From JABMMZ01 sp044341025 (GTDB lineage: Bacteria; Bacteroidota; Bacteroidia; NS11-12g; UBA955), in the NCBI GenBank assembly GCA_044341025.1, contig JBIISM010000003.1, forward strand, positions 1 through 64,000: a stretch of 64,000 nucleotides of DNA, read 5' to 3'. Shown piece after piece: positions 52,756 through 62,279 of the stretch; position 1 is the first letter of the stretch, and every line of letters starts with the position of its first letter. Both the position numbers and the translations under genes were made by a program. Under the pieces are notes generated by a model. It was not told the DNA's origin. It ran no database searches and saw only the letters and a program-made list of their open reading frames with translations.

Positions 52756-52882
52756 ATTTATCCCGTAGCGTGACGAAACGACCTGCCCTGTGGCGTATTC
52801 GCGGCTTTTCTCAATCACCATAGCTTTAGCGAAGGTGATAGCGAATTCTGCCATGGGGAGTGTAGTCTCTGCTACTGGGACC
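52756..52882 (+). repeat. Stem-loop repeat copy R3 with a nested hairpin insert
   Basis: Ends as in R2: ATTTATCCCGTAGCGTGACG at the left and GTAGTCTCTGCTACTGGGAC at the right. The loop is expanded by about 75 nt that itself forms nested arms: CCCTGTGGC (52786)/GCCATGGGG (52850), ATTCGC (52797)/GCGAAT (52841), TCACC (52815)/GGTGA (52834). The right end overlaps the 3' end of the following gene. Confidence 0.85.
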
Positions 52883-53705
52883 CCAACTGAAAGCGGTAAC
52901 CCAATACCACCAGTGTTTCTAGAAAAGTAAAATGCTGTTTGGCTCTGTCTTGTTTAAGTCCAGTAACAACAATATTGGGCATATTGATATATCCTCCTTT
53001 TGCAGTGGTTTGCAAATAAAAATGCTTCCCAAGTGTCAAATTAATTCCGGCATTTAATGAGGTGCCGTAACCAGATACATGCCACTGGTCATTGATACTT
53101 CTGCTCAGTAAAACTGCTCGGGTTCTTGGGTACATAAAACCCAATGAAAAACCACTGACAAAATTCAATTGAAGATGCTTATTTATTTTAACTATGCCAT
53201 CGGTTCGACTTAGCTCTGCATTCAAATAATTCAAACCATCGGTGTGCTCGAATTCCAAAAAATCACCTTTTAATTCAACCGCTCTTTGGTTGTATTGCCC
53301 ATCGTATAAGGTTCCTGAATTATTAATATACCCATCAGCAAAAACAGTTTGATTTTGATTCACCACATATTTCATGTGGTCGAATCCGATCGACAAACTG
53401 TACTTATCATTGAAGCAATAGCCCAAACGGTAATCGTATTGAGGAATGGTTAACTGGTCTATATGTAAGTATGGATCAGCCCCTAATTTAGACTGTCTGT
53501 CTTTGGCCTTAACATCATAAAGTGTAAAGTTGTAGTCGGCACCCTTAAAGTTGATGTCAGAGCGGCTGTAAAAGCCTCGGTTATAACCCCAATAAAAAAA
53601 GAATTGCCCTTTTTTAAATCCAGTACCCATTCTATCGCCAGCTTGCACCAGCCAGACTTGTAAAACAAGAATCAGCAATAAGCTGATACGTTGAAAAGAA
53701 AACAT
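52872..53705 (-). CDS. Predicted outer-membrane beta-barrel protein of unknown function
   Basis: 277 residues: a signal peptide (SLLLILVLQVWLVQAG), then alternating hydrophobic/polar strands rich in Tyr, Phe and Gly (FFFYWGYNRGFYSRSDINFK; YDYRLGYCFNDKYSLSIGFD) and a final strand ending ETLVVLGYRFQLGS-Q. This fits an outer-membrane barrel. I believe related proteins are common in Bacteroidota, but no function is known to me. It begins 9 nt after ftsZ and is probably in the same transcript. The last codons and the TAG stop come from repeat R3, so the barrel's terminal residues were shaped by the insertion. Confidence 0.78.
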   Translation of the reverse strand: MFSFQRISLLLILVLQVWLVQAGDRMGTGFKKGQFFFYWGYNRGFYSRSDINFKGADYNFTLYDVKAKDRQSKLGADPYLHIDQLTIPQYDYRLGYCFNDKYSLSIGFDHMKYVVNQNQTVFADGYINNSGTLYDGQYNQRAVELKGDFLEFEHTDGLNYLNAELSRTDGIVKINKHLQLNFVSGFSLGFMYPRTRAVLLSRSINDQWHVSGYGTSLNAGINLTLGKHFYLQTTAKGGYINMPNIVVTGLKQDRAKQHFTFLETLVVLGYRFQLGSQ

Positions 53706-53714
53706 TAAAGGAGA

Positions 53715-55046
53715 TTAATCGACGTTATCGTGTAGGTATTTATTGCCGTTGTCTTTAAAACGCAGTGTTTTGTTGTCTTTATCTTCTTCTAAAGAAATTT
53801 TTGAAATTTCAACACCCGCTTGCGGCTCCTCTAGAACAATGTTTTGTCTCAAATAGGCTGGCGTATCCAAATCATTTAAATTCCTTGACCTTTGCACTTC
53901 TTGCTGTGCAGGAGGAATTGATCTATCATCGTTAGACAAACCAAACAAGTCCTCGGCAATTGGCGCAGTGTGTGCAACAATCTTTTCGTCTACAATAAAG
54001 TTGACTGTTTCAAGCTCATTAAAATCGATTTCAATATTGCCTTCATCTTCGGCATCATCCACTAAAGTTATGTTGGTACTATTGTTGTCAAAACCAGTGG
54101 CAACAAGTGTTATGGCAATCTCATTATCTAGGACATCATTTTTAGTTAGGCCGTATTTAAGGTTGGCATTCTGACCAGCCTGTTGTTGGAAGAATGCGAT
54201 GATGACATCAATTTCTGAGGCATAAGGCTCGTCGTTACCAAAACTGATATTGATTAAAATATGTTTAGACCCTTCAATGCTATTTTCATCCAATAATGGA
54301 GAATCAAGCGCCAATTGAGAAGCATTCATTGCACGGTCATCGCCAATGGCAACACCAGTACCCATTATTGCTCTTCCGCTATTTTCTAAGGCCGTTTTAA
54401 CATCTCTAAAGTCTACATTTAACAAACCTTCTACGGTAATAATTTCAGCAATACCCTTGGCTGCGGTAAACAAAACATCGTCTGCTTTACCCAAGGCTTC
54501 TGTAATTCTAAGATTAGAATACATTTCTAGTATTCTTTGGTTGCTAATCACCAACAATGCATCAACATGTGGTTTTAAATCTTCTATACCTTGGTCGGCT
54601 TTGCGGGCTTTTTCAGGACCTTCATTTTTAAACGGACGGGTTACAATGCCTACCGTAAGTATGCCCATTTGTTTTGCTTTTTGAGCAATAACTGGCGCTG
54701 CACCTGTACCAGTTCCACCACCCATTCCTGCGGTTATAAACAACATTTTGGTGTTGTGTTTAAGGGCATCTTCTATCTGATTGATGCTTTCTAAGGCGCA
54801 TTTTTTACCAAAAGCTGGATCACCCCCAGCTCCAAGTCCTTCGGTTAAGGTACTACCTAACTGAATTTTATTTTGTACTGGGCTTTTTTCTAAATGCTGT
54901 GCATCGGTATTGCATAGGTAGAAATCTACCCCCTTAATGCCTTTGTCGTACATATAACTTACAGCATTGCTTCCGCCACCACCAACACCAATCACTTTTA
55001 TGATTGATGACTGCTCTCTTGGTAGTTCTACTTTGAAATAATTCAT
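53715..55046 (-). CDS. ftsZ: Cell division GTPase FtsZ
   Basis: 443 residues. The tubulin-like core has IKVIGVGGGGSNAVSYM, the signature loop GMGGGTGTGAAPV, and NVDFRDVKTALENSGRAIMG. After the core (about 320) comes an acidic, disordered linker, then LDTPAYLRQN, the conserved C-terminal peptide that binds FtsA, followed unusually by about 45 more residues. It forms the Z ring. It lies 71 nt after ftsA, the penultimate gene of the division cluster in this window. Confidence 0.98.
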   Translation of the reverse strand: MNYFKVELPREQSSIIKVIGVGGGGSNAVSYMYDKGIKGVDFYLCNTDAQHLEKSPVQNKIQLGSTLTEGLGAGGDPAFGKKCALESINQIEDALKHNTKMLFITAGMGGGTGTGAAPVIAQKAKQMGILTVGIVTRPFKNEGPEKARKADQGIEDLKPHVDALLVISNQRILEMYSNLRITEALGKADDVLFTAAKGIAEIITVEGLLNVDFRDVKTALENSGRAIMGTGVAIGDDRAMNASQLALDSPLLDENSIEGSKHILINISFGNDEPYASEIDVIIAFFQQQAGQNANLKYGLTKNDVLDNEIAITLVATGFDNNSTNITLVDDAEDEGNIEIDFNELETVNFIVDEKIVAHTAPIAEDLFGLSNDDRSIPPAQQEVQRSRNLNDLDTPAYLRQNIVLEEPQAGVEISKISLEEDKDNKTLRFKDNGNKYLHDNVD

Positions 55047-55117
55047 GTTAAAGATTTAATAAATACAGTTGTGAGATATGTTGATTTTTAGCGTCGTTAA
55101 TTTTTATTCGGATAATT

Positions 55118-56419
55118 TTATTGCTCTTTATAATCATCCATTCCATTTTCGTCTTTCAACCAGCTTTTAAAGCTGCCGAATAGATTTCCAAAAACACTTC
55201 CTCCACCTTCTGCGGTAGCTTTGCTTTTGCTTTTTACTTTGTGGGTGTTTTCGCCCTCAGTTGGCTCCATGTCTTCAAATCCTTTTAGCACCAAACCAAT
55301 GCAGGTAGCATACATAGGGCTTCTAACTTCCTCTACCAATCCTTTTCCAAGATGTGGATCAGGCAGGCCTACTTTAGCCTCGCAGCCCAATATGAATTCC
55401 ACCAAGTTGCTTAAATCTTTCAACTGTGCGCCACCGCCAGTTAAAACAACTCCAAGGTTTAATTTTTCTTTGTAACCTGACATTTTAATTTCGTCATTCA
55501 CCATGCTCAAAATTTCTTTTACACGGGCGTTGATTACGTGGGCAAGATTTTTCTCCATGATTTGTTTTGATTTCCGTTCTCCAATACCAGGAACTGTAAT
55601 AATAACATTGCTTCGCGTACCTTCTGGTATTGCATGACCATATTTTACTTTAATCAATTCCGCTTGTTTTGGCATTATTCCAAAAGCATCAACGATGTCG
55701 TCGGTTATAATTTCGCCACCAAATGGAATTACGGCGGTGTGCCTAATTTTACCCCCGTGAAATATCGCCAAGTCTGTGGTACCACCACCAATATCGATAA
55801 TAGCAATACCTGTCTCTAATTCTTCTTCACTCAAAACAGCATAGGCCGATGCTATTGGTTCAACAATCACATCTGTTGCGGTTAAACCAGCATTTTCAAC
55901 ACATTTTACAATCGTTTTAGCCGCACTCAAGCGACCAGTCACCACGTGGTATTTGCATTCCAATTTTGTTCCTGGCATACCTTCTGGTTCTTTGGTGGTA
56001 AACCGCGAGTCGATGATATATTCTTGCGGAAATGCATGCAGTATTTTTGAACCAGGCTCTACCGCAATGTGGTATTGCTCCTTATTCATTTCAATTAATT
56101 CTTCCTTGCTTATTTCTGTTTCTGAATTTTTTCGGATACGCACTCCACTTTGCTGAAAACTTTTAATGTGTTCTCCTGCTATACCAACATGTACATGCGC
56201 TATTTCTACATTCGATAATTTAGATGCCAATTCAACAGCTCCCTTAATAGCATCAACTGTTTTGGCAATATTGGTTACCTCACCGCGCATCACCCCACCC
56301 AGTGATGGTTTTGATCCAACACCTAAAATATTGATTTTACCATTTTCATTCATTTGCCCAACTATGGCGCATACTTTAGTGGTTCCAATATCCAATCCTA
56401 CAATTAATTTATTTGACAT
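55118..56419 (-). CDS. ftsA: Cell division protein FtsA
   Basis: 433 residues, actin-like ATPase that tethers FtsZ to the membrane. Phosphate-1 motif GLDIGTTKVCAIVG, the 1C insertion domain, IIDIGGGTTDLAIF (phosphate 2) and GVVLTGGGAQLKDL (adenosine motif). The C-terminus ends with a basic/aromatic amphipathic stretch (FGNLFGSFKSWLKDEN), the membrane-targeting helix, followed by an acidic tail. Confidence 0.97.
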   Translation of the reverse strand: MSNKLIVGLDIGTTKVCAIVGQMNENGKINILGVGSKPSLGGVMRGEVTNIAKTVDAIKGAVELASKLSNVEIAHVHVGIAGEHIKSFQQSGVRIRKNSETEISKEELIEMNKEQYHIAVEPGSKILHAFPQEYIIDSRFTTKEPEGMPGTKLECKYHVVTGRLSAAKTIVKCVENAGLTATDVIVEPIASAYAVLSEEELETGIAIIDIGGGTTDLAIFHGGKIRHTAVIPFGGEIITDDIVDAFGIMPKQAELIKVKYGHAIPEGTRSNVIITVPGIGERKSKQIMEKNLAHVINARVKEILSMVNDEIKMSGYKEKLNLGVVLTGGGAQLKDLSNLVEFILGCEAKVGLPDPHLGKGLVEEVRSPMYATCIGLVLKGFEDMEPTEGENTHKVKSKSKATAEGGGSVFGNLFGSFKSWLKDENGMDDYKEQ

Positions 56420-56435
56420 ATGTTTCTGAATTTAT

Positions 56436-57260
56436 TTATGGTTGTGTGGTTTGTGAATTTATCAAGTTATCATTTTTCTCAGCAACGATTTGTCCTTCGT
56501 ATTTGAGGTTTATTTTTTTATATTGTTCCCATCCTACTGCGTTCAAACCTTTGATGTAAAAGGTTTTTAGTTTTTCGAATTTATTTTCAATTTGGTCTGC
56601 AGAACCAAATACAATAGTATGATTTCCTACCTTAGGAATCAATATTATGTCCATATAATTATCTACATAGAGCTGTTCAATTTGTGCCTGCCAAAATTCA
56701 TCGCTGTAACACCAGTCGGCAATTTTTAATAAATCGCGTGTTATCTGAGTGCGTAAGAACGTTGAATCAGCAAGGGTTTCAGCTATGTTTCCATTGGCAA
56801 TAATTACCCTCGGCGCAAAGCCTTCATGCAGGGGCATTTTATATCCATTTTTTGCTACATAGTAACTTTGTCCCTTATTGCTTATTATTCTAAGCAATGG
56901 CTGTCTTTGAATAATTTTAACAATAAGTCTTCCCGACAAATCGAGCGAAATATCCGCTTGGTCTATAAACGCATAGGCTTCTAATGCCGCTTCCATTTTG
57001 TCAAGCTTCAAACTTTTTTGCTGACTTCCCATGATATTTTGAGAGGAATCTGCACCCTTCATTATAGATAAAACGGTTAGGCTATCTATAAAAGCCAACT
57101 CTTCTTTTGGCTCAATTTTAACTTCAATTTCATTGACGGTTAATTGGTCTTCTTTGCCTTGAATATTTAAAAAAACAAACACCAAGAAACAGACTATTGC
57201 TATCCACAATATCATGTTCCAACGTTTGTTGTTTTTTATAAAATCAATTAGCTTTCTCAT
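56436..57260 (-). CDS. ftsQ: Cell division protein FtsQ/DivIB
   Basis: 274 residues: a short basic cytoplasmic stretch, one membrane helix (about 17-35), and a periplasmic POTRA-type region (LTVNEIEVKI; MEAALEAYAFIDQADISLDL) followed by the beta domain (VIVKIIQRQPLLRI; IILIPKVGNHTIVFGSAD). Sequence identity in this family is low; location between murC and ftsA makes the assignment firm. It overlaps murC by 17 nt. Confidence 0.92.
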   Translation of the reverse strand: MRKLIDFIKNNKRWNMILWIAIVCFLVFVFLNIQGKEDQLTVNEIEVKIEPKEELAFIDSLTVLSIMKGADSSQNIMGSQQKSLKLDKMEAALEAYAFIDQADISLDLSGRLIVKIIQRQPLLRIISNKGQSYYVAKNGYKMPLHEGFAPRVIIANGNIAETLADSTFLRTQITRDLLKIADWCYSDEFWQAQIEQLYVDNYMDIILIPKVGNHTIVFGSADQIENKFEKLKTFYIKGLNAVGWEQYKKINLKYEGQIVAEKNDNLINSQTTQP

Positions 57261-58623
57261 ACAATTCCTTAATCGGTTTTAGCAGTTGATCTATATCTCC
57301 GGCCCCAAGAATTAGAAGCAATTCTGGCTTCTCAATTTGCAAATTTTTTAATACACTTTCCTTGGCCATTAAAACAGGATTCTTTTCCATTTTTAAGGCT
57401 AAAAATTCTGAATTAATACCTTCAATTGGCAACTCTCTTGCAGGATAAATATCCAATAACCAGCAAGCATCTAATAGATCGAGCGCTTGGGCAAAATCAT
57501 CTGCAAAATCACGTGTTCTTGAAAACAAATGGGCTTGAAAAATTCCTGTCAATTTTTTATTAGGATACAGTTCCTTAACCGATTTAATACAAACCCTTAA
57601 TTCTGTTGGATGGTGGGCATAATCGTCTATTACCGTATACTGTTCGTTGCTGAATATGGTTTCAAATCTGCGTTTTACACCCTTGAAATTTGCTGCTGCT
57701 TCTAGCAAGGGCTTAAGTGGCAATTTCAAGCACAAACAAGCCGTTATGGCTGCACATGCATTTTCTATGTTGTGAAATCCTGGCAATGCATTTAAAACGC
57801 GTGCTGAGTTGTTTTTAAAGCTATAATCAAAACAAAAATGGTGGTCTTCAATTTTAATAGCAGAATAATTGGCAGCTGAATCAGCTTCTAGGCCATAGCG
57901 AATGCAATTACCTTCATACTTTAAATCAAGTTGATCGTTTAAAATAGCAATGCCATTGTACTGCAATTTATGCACAAATTCGACAAATGATTTTTTAACT
58001 TCTTCGGCTTCTCCGTATATGTCTAAATGATCCGCATCCGTGGAAGTAACAATGGCAATGTCAGGAGATAATTGCAAAAAAGAACGGTCAAATTCATCAG
58101 CTTCTACAACCATTATATTTTGAGTAAACAGAGAAACGCCGTCATCTTTGTGGAAATAATTGCTTTCAAAATTGCTGCTAATTCCACCTAGAAAAGCAGT
58201 AAAATTAACTCCACTTTCATTCAACATATGCGCAATCATGCAGCTGGTGGTTGTTTTGCCATGCGTTCCACCAACAGCAATGGTATAGGAATTTTTAGAA
58301 ATCATTCCCAATACCTCCGCACGCTTGAACATTGGTATTTTTTTTGATGAAAAATACTTGAATTCTTTATGGTCTTTTGGGATAGCAGGCGTGTATATAA
58401 CTATTGAATCTTCACCAGAAATCACATTTGCAGGAATGGATTCTATGTCTTCAGAGTAATGAATAACAAAACCTTCACTTTCTAATTGTTTTGAAAATTC
58501 ATTTCTTGTTTTATCATAGCCGTGAACATCCAACCCTATGGCTTTAAAATAGCGCGCAATGGCGCTCATGCCTATGCCGCCGATACCTAGAAAATAAGCT
58601 GTTTTTAATTCGCTGATATTCAT
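57244..58623 (-). CDS. murC: UDP-N-acetylmuramate--L-alanine ligase
   Basis: 459 residues. First amino-acid ligase of the peptidoglycan precursor pathway. FLGIGGIGMSAIARYF binds UDP, VGGTHGKTTTSCMIAHML is the ATP P-loop, and DDYAHHPTELR is the Mur C-terminal motif. It overlaps murG by 4 nt and ftsQ by 17 nt. Confidence 0.98.
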   Translation of the reverse strand: MNISELKTAYFLGIGGIGMSAIARYFKAIGLDVHGYDKTRNEFSKQLESEGFVIHYSEDIESIPANVISGEDSIVIYTPAIPKDHKEFKYFSSKKIPMFKRAEVLGMISKNSYTIAVGGTHGKTTTSCMIAHMLNESGVNFTAFLGGISSNFESNYFHKDDGVSLFTQNIMVVEADEFDRSFLQLSPDIAIVTSTDADHLDIYGEAEEVKKSFVEFVHKLQYNGIAILNDQLDLKYEGNCIRYGLEADSAANYSAIKIEDHHFCFDYSFKNNSARVLNALPGFHNIENACAAITACLCLKLPLKPLLEAAANFKGVKRRFETIFSNEQYTVIDDYAHHPTELRVCIKSVKELYPNKKLTGIFQAHLFSRTRDFADDFAQALDLLDACWLLDIYPARELPIEGINSEFLALKMEKNPVLMAKESVLKNLQIEKPELLLILGAGDIDQLLKPIKELYEKAN

Positions 58624-59702
58624 ACTAAAAGTTTTTCTATTTCATTTACTATGTCAGAAAGTGCATTTGGTTTTGCAAAGGCTGTTAAATTGTTCTTGAG
58701 GTCAGCTTGCTTTGCCGCATCATTCAAAAGTGTGTGAATTGTTTCAAACAGCTTGTCATTGGCTTCGGCATCTGGCAACAATACAGCAGCATGTTTGCTC
58801 GATAGGGCCCTTGCATTTTTGGTTTGATGGTCTTCTGCCACATTAGGCGAAGGAATCAAAATACTGGCCTTATTTAACAAACTTAACTCACTTACCGAAA
58901 TTGCACCAGCTCGCGAAACCACTATATCAGCTGCCGCATAAGATGTTGCCATGTCTTGTATAAAAACTGAAGCTTTTATGCCTTCTAAACCATGCGTATC
59001 GGCTGTATAATTTTTACCAGTCTGCCACAAAATTTGTATTTTATTCTCTGATAATTTTGCAATAATTTCCTGAACAGCCAAATTGATGGTTCTCGCACCT
59101 AAGCTGCCTCCAATAAACAAAACCAAAGCCTCTTCTTCACTAAACCCTAAGCTTTTTTTTGTGGCGCGCCTGTCCATGCTTAAAGCTGCATAAATTTCAG
59201 AACGCACTGGATTTCCTGTCTCAACAATTTTATTTCTTGGAAAATATTTTTCCATGTTTGGATAGGCCACACAAATTTTTGAAGCTTTGCTAGAAAGCCA
59301 TTTGTTGGTTAAACCAGCATATGAATTTTGCTCTTGAATTAAAATTGGAACTTTATAAGTTGATGCGGCATAAATTAATGCGGCACTTGCATATCCGCCT
59401 ACTCCAATAGCAATATCTGGTTTAAAATCTCTAATGATTTTGCGGGCCATTAAAATGCTTTTTAACAATTTGAAAGGCAGTGTAAAATTGGATAAGGTAA
59501 GTTTGCGCTGCAGTCCAGCGATTGGTAAACCAATAATTTTATACCCAGCCAAAGGCACCTTTTCCATTTCCATGCGCCCCAATGCGCCTACAAATAAAAT
59601 TTCAGCATCTGCATGCCTGCTTTTTATCTCGTTTGCAATGGCGATAGCCGGGAAAATATGCCCTCCAGTTCCACCACCTGAAATTAGCACTCTAATTGAC
59701 AT
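58620..59702 (-). CDS. murG: UDP-GlcNAc:lipid I N-acetylglucosaminyltransferase MurG
   Basis: 360 residues from ATG 59702; earlier in-frame starts (59720, 59741) lie deeper in ftsW and add a non-family basic stretch. VLISGGGTGGHIFPAIAIAN is the N-terminal G-loop; VGVGGYASAALIYAA and VLFIGGSLGARTIN follow; VVSRAGAISVSELSLLNKAS followed by ILIPSPNVAEDHQTKNAR is the UDP-GlcNAc site. It makes lipid II. Overlaps ftsW by 11 nt. Confidence 0.97.
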   Translation of the reverse strand: MSIRVLISGGGTGGHIFPAIAIANEIKSRHADAEILFVGALGRMEMEKVPLAGYKIIGLPIAGLQRKLTLSNFTLPFKLLKSILMARKIIRDFKPDIAIGVGGYASAALIYAASTYKVPILIQEQNSYAGLTNKWLSSKASKICVAYPNMEKYFPRNKIVETGNPVRSEIYAALSMDRRATKKSLGFSEEEALVLFIGGSLGARTINLAVQEIIAKLSENKIQILWQTGKNYTADTHGLEGIKASVFIQDMATSYAAADIVVSRAGAISVSELSLLNKASILIPSPNVAEDHQTKNARALSSKHAAVLLPDAEANDKLFETIHTLLNDAAKQADLKNNLTAFAKPNALSDIVNEIEKLLV

Positions 59703-60855
59703 CTTGAACTCCTTTCTCATCTTCTGGTTTCTGTTCCTCAACCGAACGGCTCACACTCAACAAAACACCAAAAGCAGCACTGGTAAAAATAATACTTGTA
59801 CCACCCATGCTAATTAAGGGGAGCGTCAAACCTGTAACAGGAAATAAACTACTGGCAACTGCCATATGAATAAAGGCTTGTAAGACCATACTAAAGGCCA
59901 AACCAACTGCCAATAAAGCCCCAAATGCACGTGGACTTTTTAACACGATTCGAATAGACCGATACAGAATTAATAAATACAATAAAATGACACTTATACC
60001 ACCAAATACCAAACCATACTCTTCGATAATTACTGCGAAAATAAAATCTGAATAGGGATGCGGCAGATAGGCGCTTTGTTCGCCTTTGCCAGGCCCCTTG
60101 CCAAACAAACCTCCGCCTACGATTGCTATTTTTGCTTGTGTGGTTTGAAAACTCTCAGCGGAATCAGAACCTCTGAAATTTTCTATTCTTGCCTTCCAAG
60201 TAGCTGCCCTACCTGGCAGAATACTATCGGGTGCTTTGAGCAATATACCAGCCCCAATAAAGGCCACTAGCGAAAATATCCCACCCAATAAAGCCAAATG
60301 TCGAAGCCTAGCATTTCCAATAAAGAGTAAAATAGAACAGGTCAAAAACAAAACCACAGACGTACTTAGATTCTCTGGCATAATCAATAAACAAATTAAA
60401 GTTATGTAGGCAATTATGACAATAAACCCTTTCAAAGAACTAAGCTCTTCTTGATTTTTAGAAAGGTAACGTGCAATAAACATAATGAGCGCAAACTTGG
60501 CGAAGTCACTGCTCTGAAAACTAACACCAAATACAGTAATGGTCCTTTTGGCATCGTTGATATCGTTACCAAAAACAAGCGTTAAAATCAACAAGACTAT
60601 TGCTCCCCAGACGGCCATTTGAGATATCCGTGAAAAATATTTGTAATCCAACAAATGGAAAAAGTACATGAGAAAAAAACCTCCAAACAGGAACATCACA
60701 TGTCGAATAACAAAATATTCTGTATTCCCCCCTTGTTTCTTAAATGCCAAGGAACCAGTTGCACTATAAACAGCAAGCAAGCCTATCAGCGATAACATAA
60801 ACACTGCAAACCAGATGTACTGGTCACCCCTAAACTTTAACCTTCCTATCTGCAT
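59692..60855 (-). CDS. ftsW: SEDS-family glycosyltransferase FtsW
   Basis: 387 residues, ten membrane helices; septal peptidoglycan polymerase. FKKQGGNTEYFVIRH after helix 1, AKFALIMFIARYLS-type loop with the SEDS Asp nearby, QTTQAKIAIVGGGLFGKGPG, the HPYSDFIFAVIIEEYGLVFG motif (with Glu of the cavity), and GLTLPLISMGGTSIIFTSAA near the C-terminus. A short acidic tail ends the protein. It lies 68 nt after murD. Confidence 0.96.
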   Translation of the reverse strand: MQIGRLKFRGDQYIWFAVFMLSLIGLLAVYSATGSLAFKKQGGNTEYFVIRHVMFLFGGFFLMYFFHLLDYKYFSRISQMAVWGAIVLLILTLVFGNDINDAKRTITVFGVSFQSSDFAKFALIMFIARYLSKNQEELSSLKGFIVIIAYITLICLLIMPENLSTSVVLFLTCSILLFIGNARLRHLALLGGIFSLVAFIGAGILLKAPDSILPGRAATWKARIENFRGSDSAESFQTTQAKIAIVGGGLFGKGPGKGEQSAYLPHPYSDFIFAVIIEEYGLVFGGISVILLYLLILYRSIRIVLKSPRAFGALLAVGLAFSMVLQAFIHMAVASSLFPVTGLTLPLISMGGTSIIFTSAAFGVLLSVSRSVEEQKPEDEKGVQDVN

Positions 60856-60923
60856 TGCGTATTGATTTATTGCTCTTTTAAAATATAGTCAATTTGGTTT
60901 ACCAAATAGTCGAAAAAGAATTC

Positions 60924-62276
60924 TTATAAATTCTTTACAGCGGCTTTAAACTGCCAGCCTCTATCCTCATAATTTGCGAACAAATCAAAACTCGCACAAG
61001 CAGGAGACAAAAGCACCACATCGCCCTTAGCGGCAAAACGTTTAGCAACATGCACAGCTTCCTCAGCAGAACTGGTGTTTAACATTAAGTCAACGTCTTT
61101 ACCAAAAGCTTCGTGAATTTTATTGTTGTCAGTTCCTAAGCAAACGATAACTTTTACCTTGTCTTTTACCAAAGGCAATAAGGCTGTGTAGTCGTTTCCT
61201 TTATCGACACCACCTACGATCCATACCACTGGCTTGTCCATACTTTCCAAGGCATACCAAGTAGAATTAACATTGGTTGCTTTGCTGTCATTAATGAATT
61301 CTACGCCACCAACGGAGGCAACATATTCTAATCTGTGTTCTACGTTTTGAAAGTCGATTAAGCTCTCTCTAATAACATCTTTTCTGATGTTTAGAACGTT
61401 GGCCGCAATAGCAGCAGCCATGCTGTTGTAACTGTTGTGAATGCCTTTTAGGGCGAAATCATTAATAAACATAGTAAGTATATTGTTTGGGGTTGTTGAT
61501 TGGTTTTCTAATAAATGAAACTCTTTGTTTACGACATAAGCACCGCTGTTCAATACTTTTCCGAATGAAAAAGGCAATTTTTGAGCGTCAATTTTATGGG
61601 TAGAAAGATTGGAAACTGTTACCTCATCGTCGGTGCAATAAATAAAGTAATCGTCTTTGGTTTGGTTCATCGCGATTCTAAATTTAGAATCGATGTAGTT
61701 TTGGAATTCGTAATTATAACGGTCCAAATGGTCGGGGGTTATATTGCACAGTATGGCAATATCAGGCCTAAATGTATAGGTGTTGTCGAGCTGAAAGCTA
61801 CTCAACTCTAGCACAAAATAATCGTAATTTTCTTCGGCTACTTGGCGTGCATAGCTTTTTCCAATATTACCACCCAAACCCACATTGAATCCTGCCTTCT
61901 GCAAAATGTGGTAACACATCATAGTGGTGGTGGTTTTACCATTGGTGCCTGTTATGGCCAAATGCTTTGCCTTGGTGTATCGGCTGGCAAATTCTATTTC
62001 AGAGATAATTGGAATATTTAGGGCTTTAGCCTTCTTAATTATCTCAGCCTTATCAGGTATGCCAGGGCTTTTAATAATTTCGTCTGCATTGAGAATTAAT
62101 TCTTCAGAGTGCTTGCCTTGCTCATATGTCACATTCGCTTCATCAAGCTCTTTGCTGTATATTTCCTTTAGCATACCGCTGTCAGAAACAAAAACATCAA
62201 AGCCTTGCTTAAGTGCTAAGATTCCGCATCCAGCACCGCTTTCACCCCCTCCCAATATAACAATTCTCTTTGCCAC
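60924..62276 (-). CDS. murD: UDP-N-acetylmuramoylalanine--D-glutamate ligase
   Basis: 450 residues. VILGGGESGAGCGILALKQG binds UDP-substrate, ITGTNGKTTTTMMCYHIL is the ATP P-loop, VLELSSFQLDN is the MurD-type motif, and FINDSKATNVNSTWYALES with the carbamylated Lys-like region and LLSPACASFDLFANYEDRG complete it. It adds D-Glu. It starts 3 nt after the mraY stop. Confidence 0.98.
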   Translation of the reverse strand: MAKRIVILGGGESGAGCGILALKQGFDVFVSDSGMLKEIYSKELDEANVTYEQGKHSEELILNADEIIKSPGIPDKAEIIKKAKALNIPIISEIEFASRYTKAKHLAITGTNGKTTTTMMCYHILQKAGFNVGLGGNIGKSYARQVAEENYDYFVLELSSFQLDNTYTFRPDIAILCNITPDHLDRYNYEFQNYIDSKFRIAMNQTKDDYFIYCTDDEVTVSNLSTHKIDAQKLPFSFGKVLNSGAYVVNKEFHLLENQSTTPNNILTMFINDFALKGIHNSYNSMAAAIAANVLNIRKDVIRESLIDFQNVEHRLEYVASVGGVEFINDSKATNVNSTWYALESMDKPVVWIVGGVDKGNDYTALLPLVKDKVKVIVCLGTDNNKIHEAFGKDVDLMLNTSSAEEAVHVAKRFAAKGDVVLLSPACASFDLFANYEDRGWQFKAAVKNL

Positions 62277-62279
62277 TAA

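Larger units (their letters stand above)
52530..52871. other. 342-base intergenic region made mostly of repeats
   Basis: Between the convergent methyltransferase and beta-barrel genes. It contains a TTTAGGG run with hairpin D2, an AT-rich stretch, module A4 and most of stem-loop R3 (52756-52882). No coding frame is seen. Confidence 0.8.
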
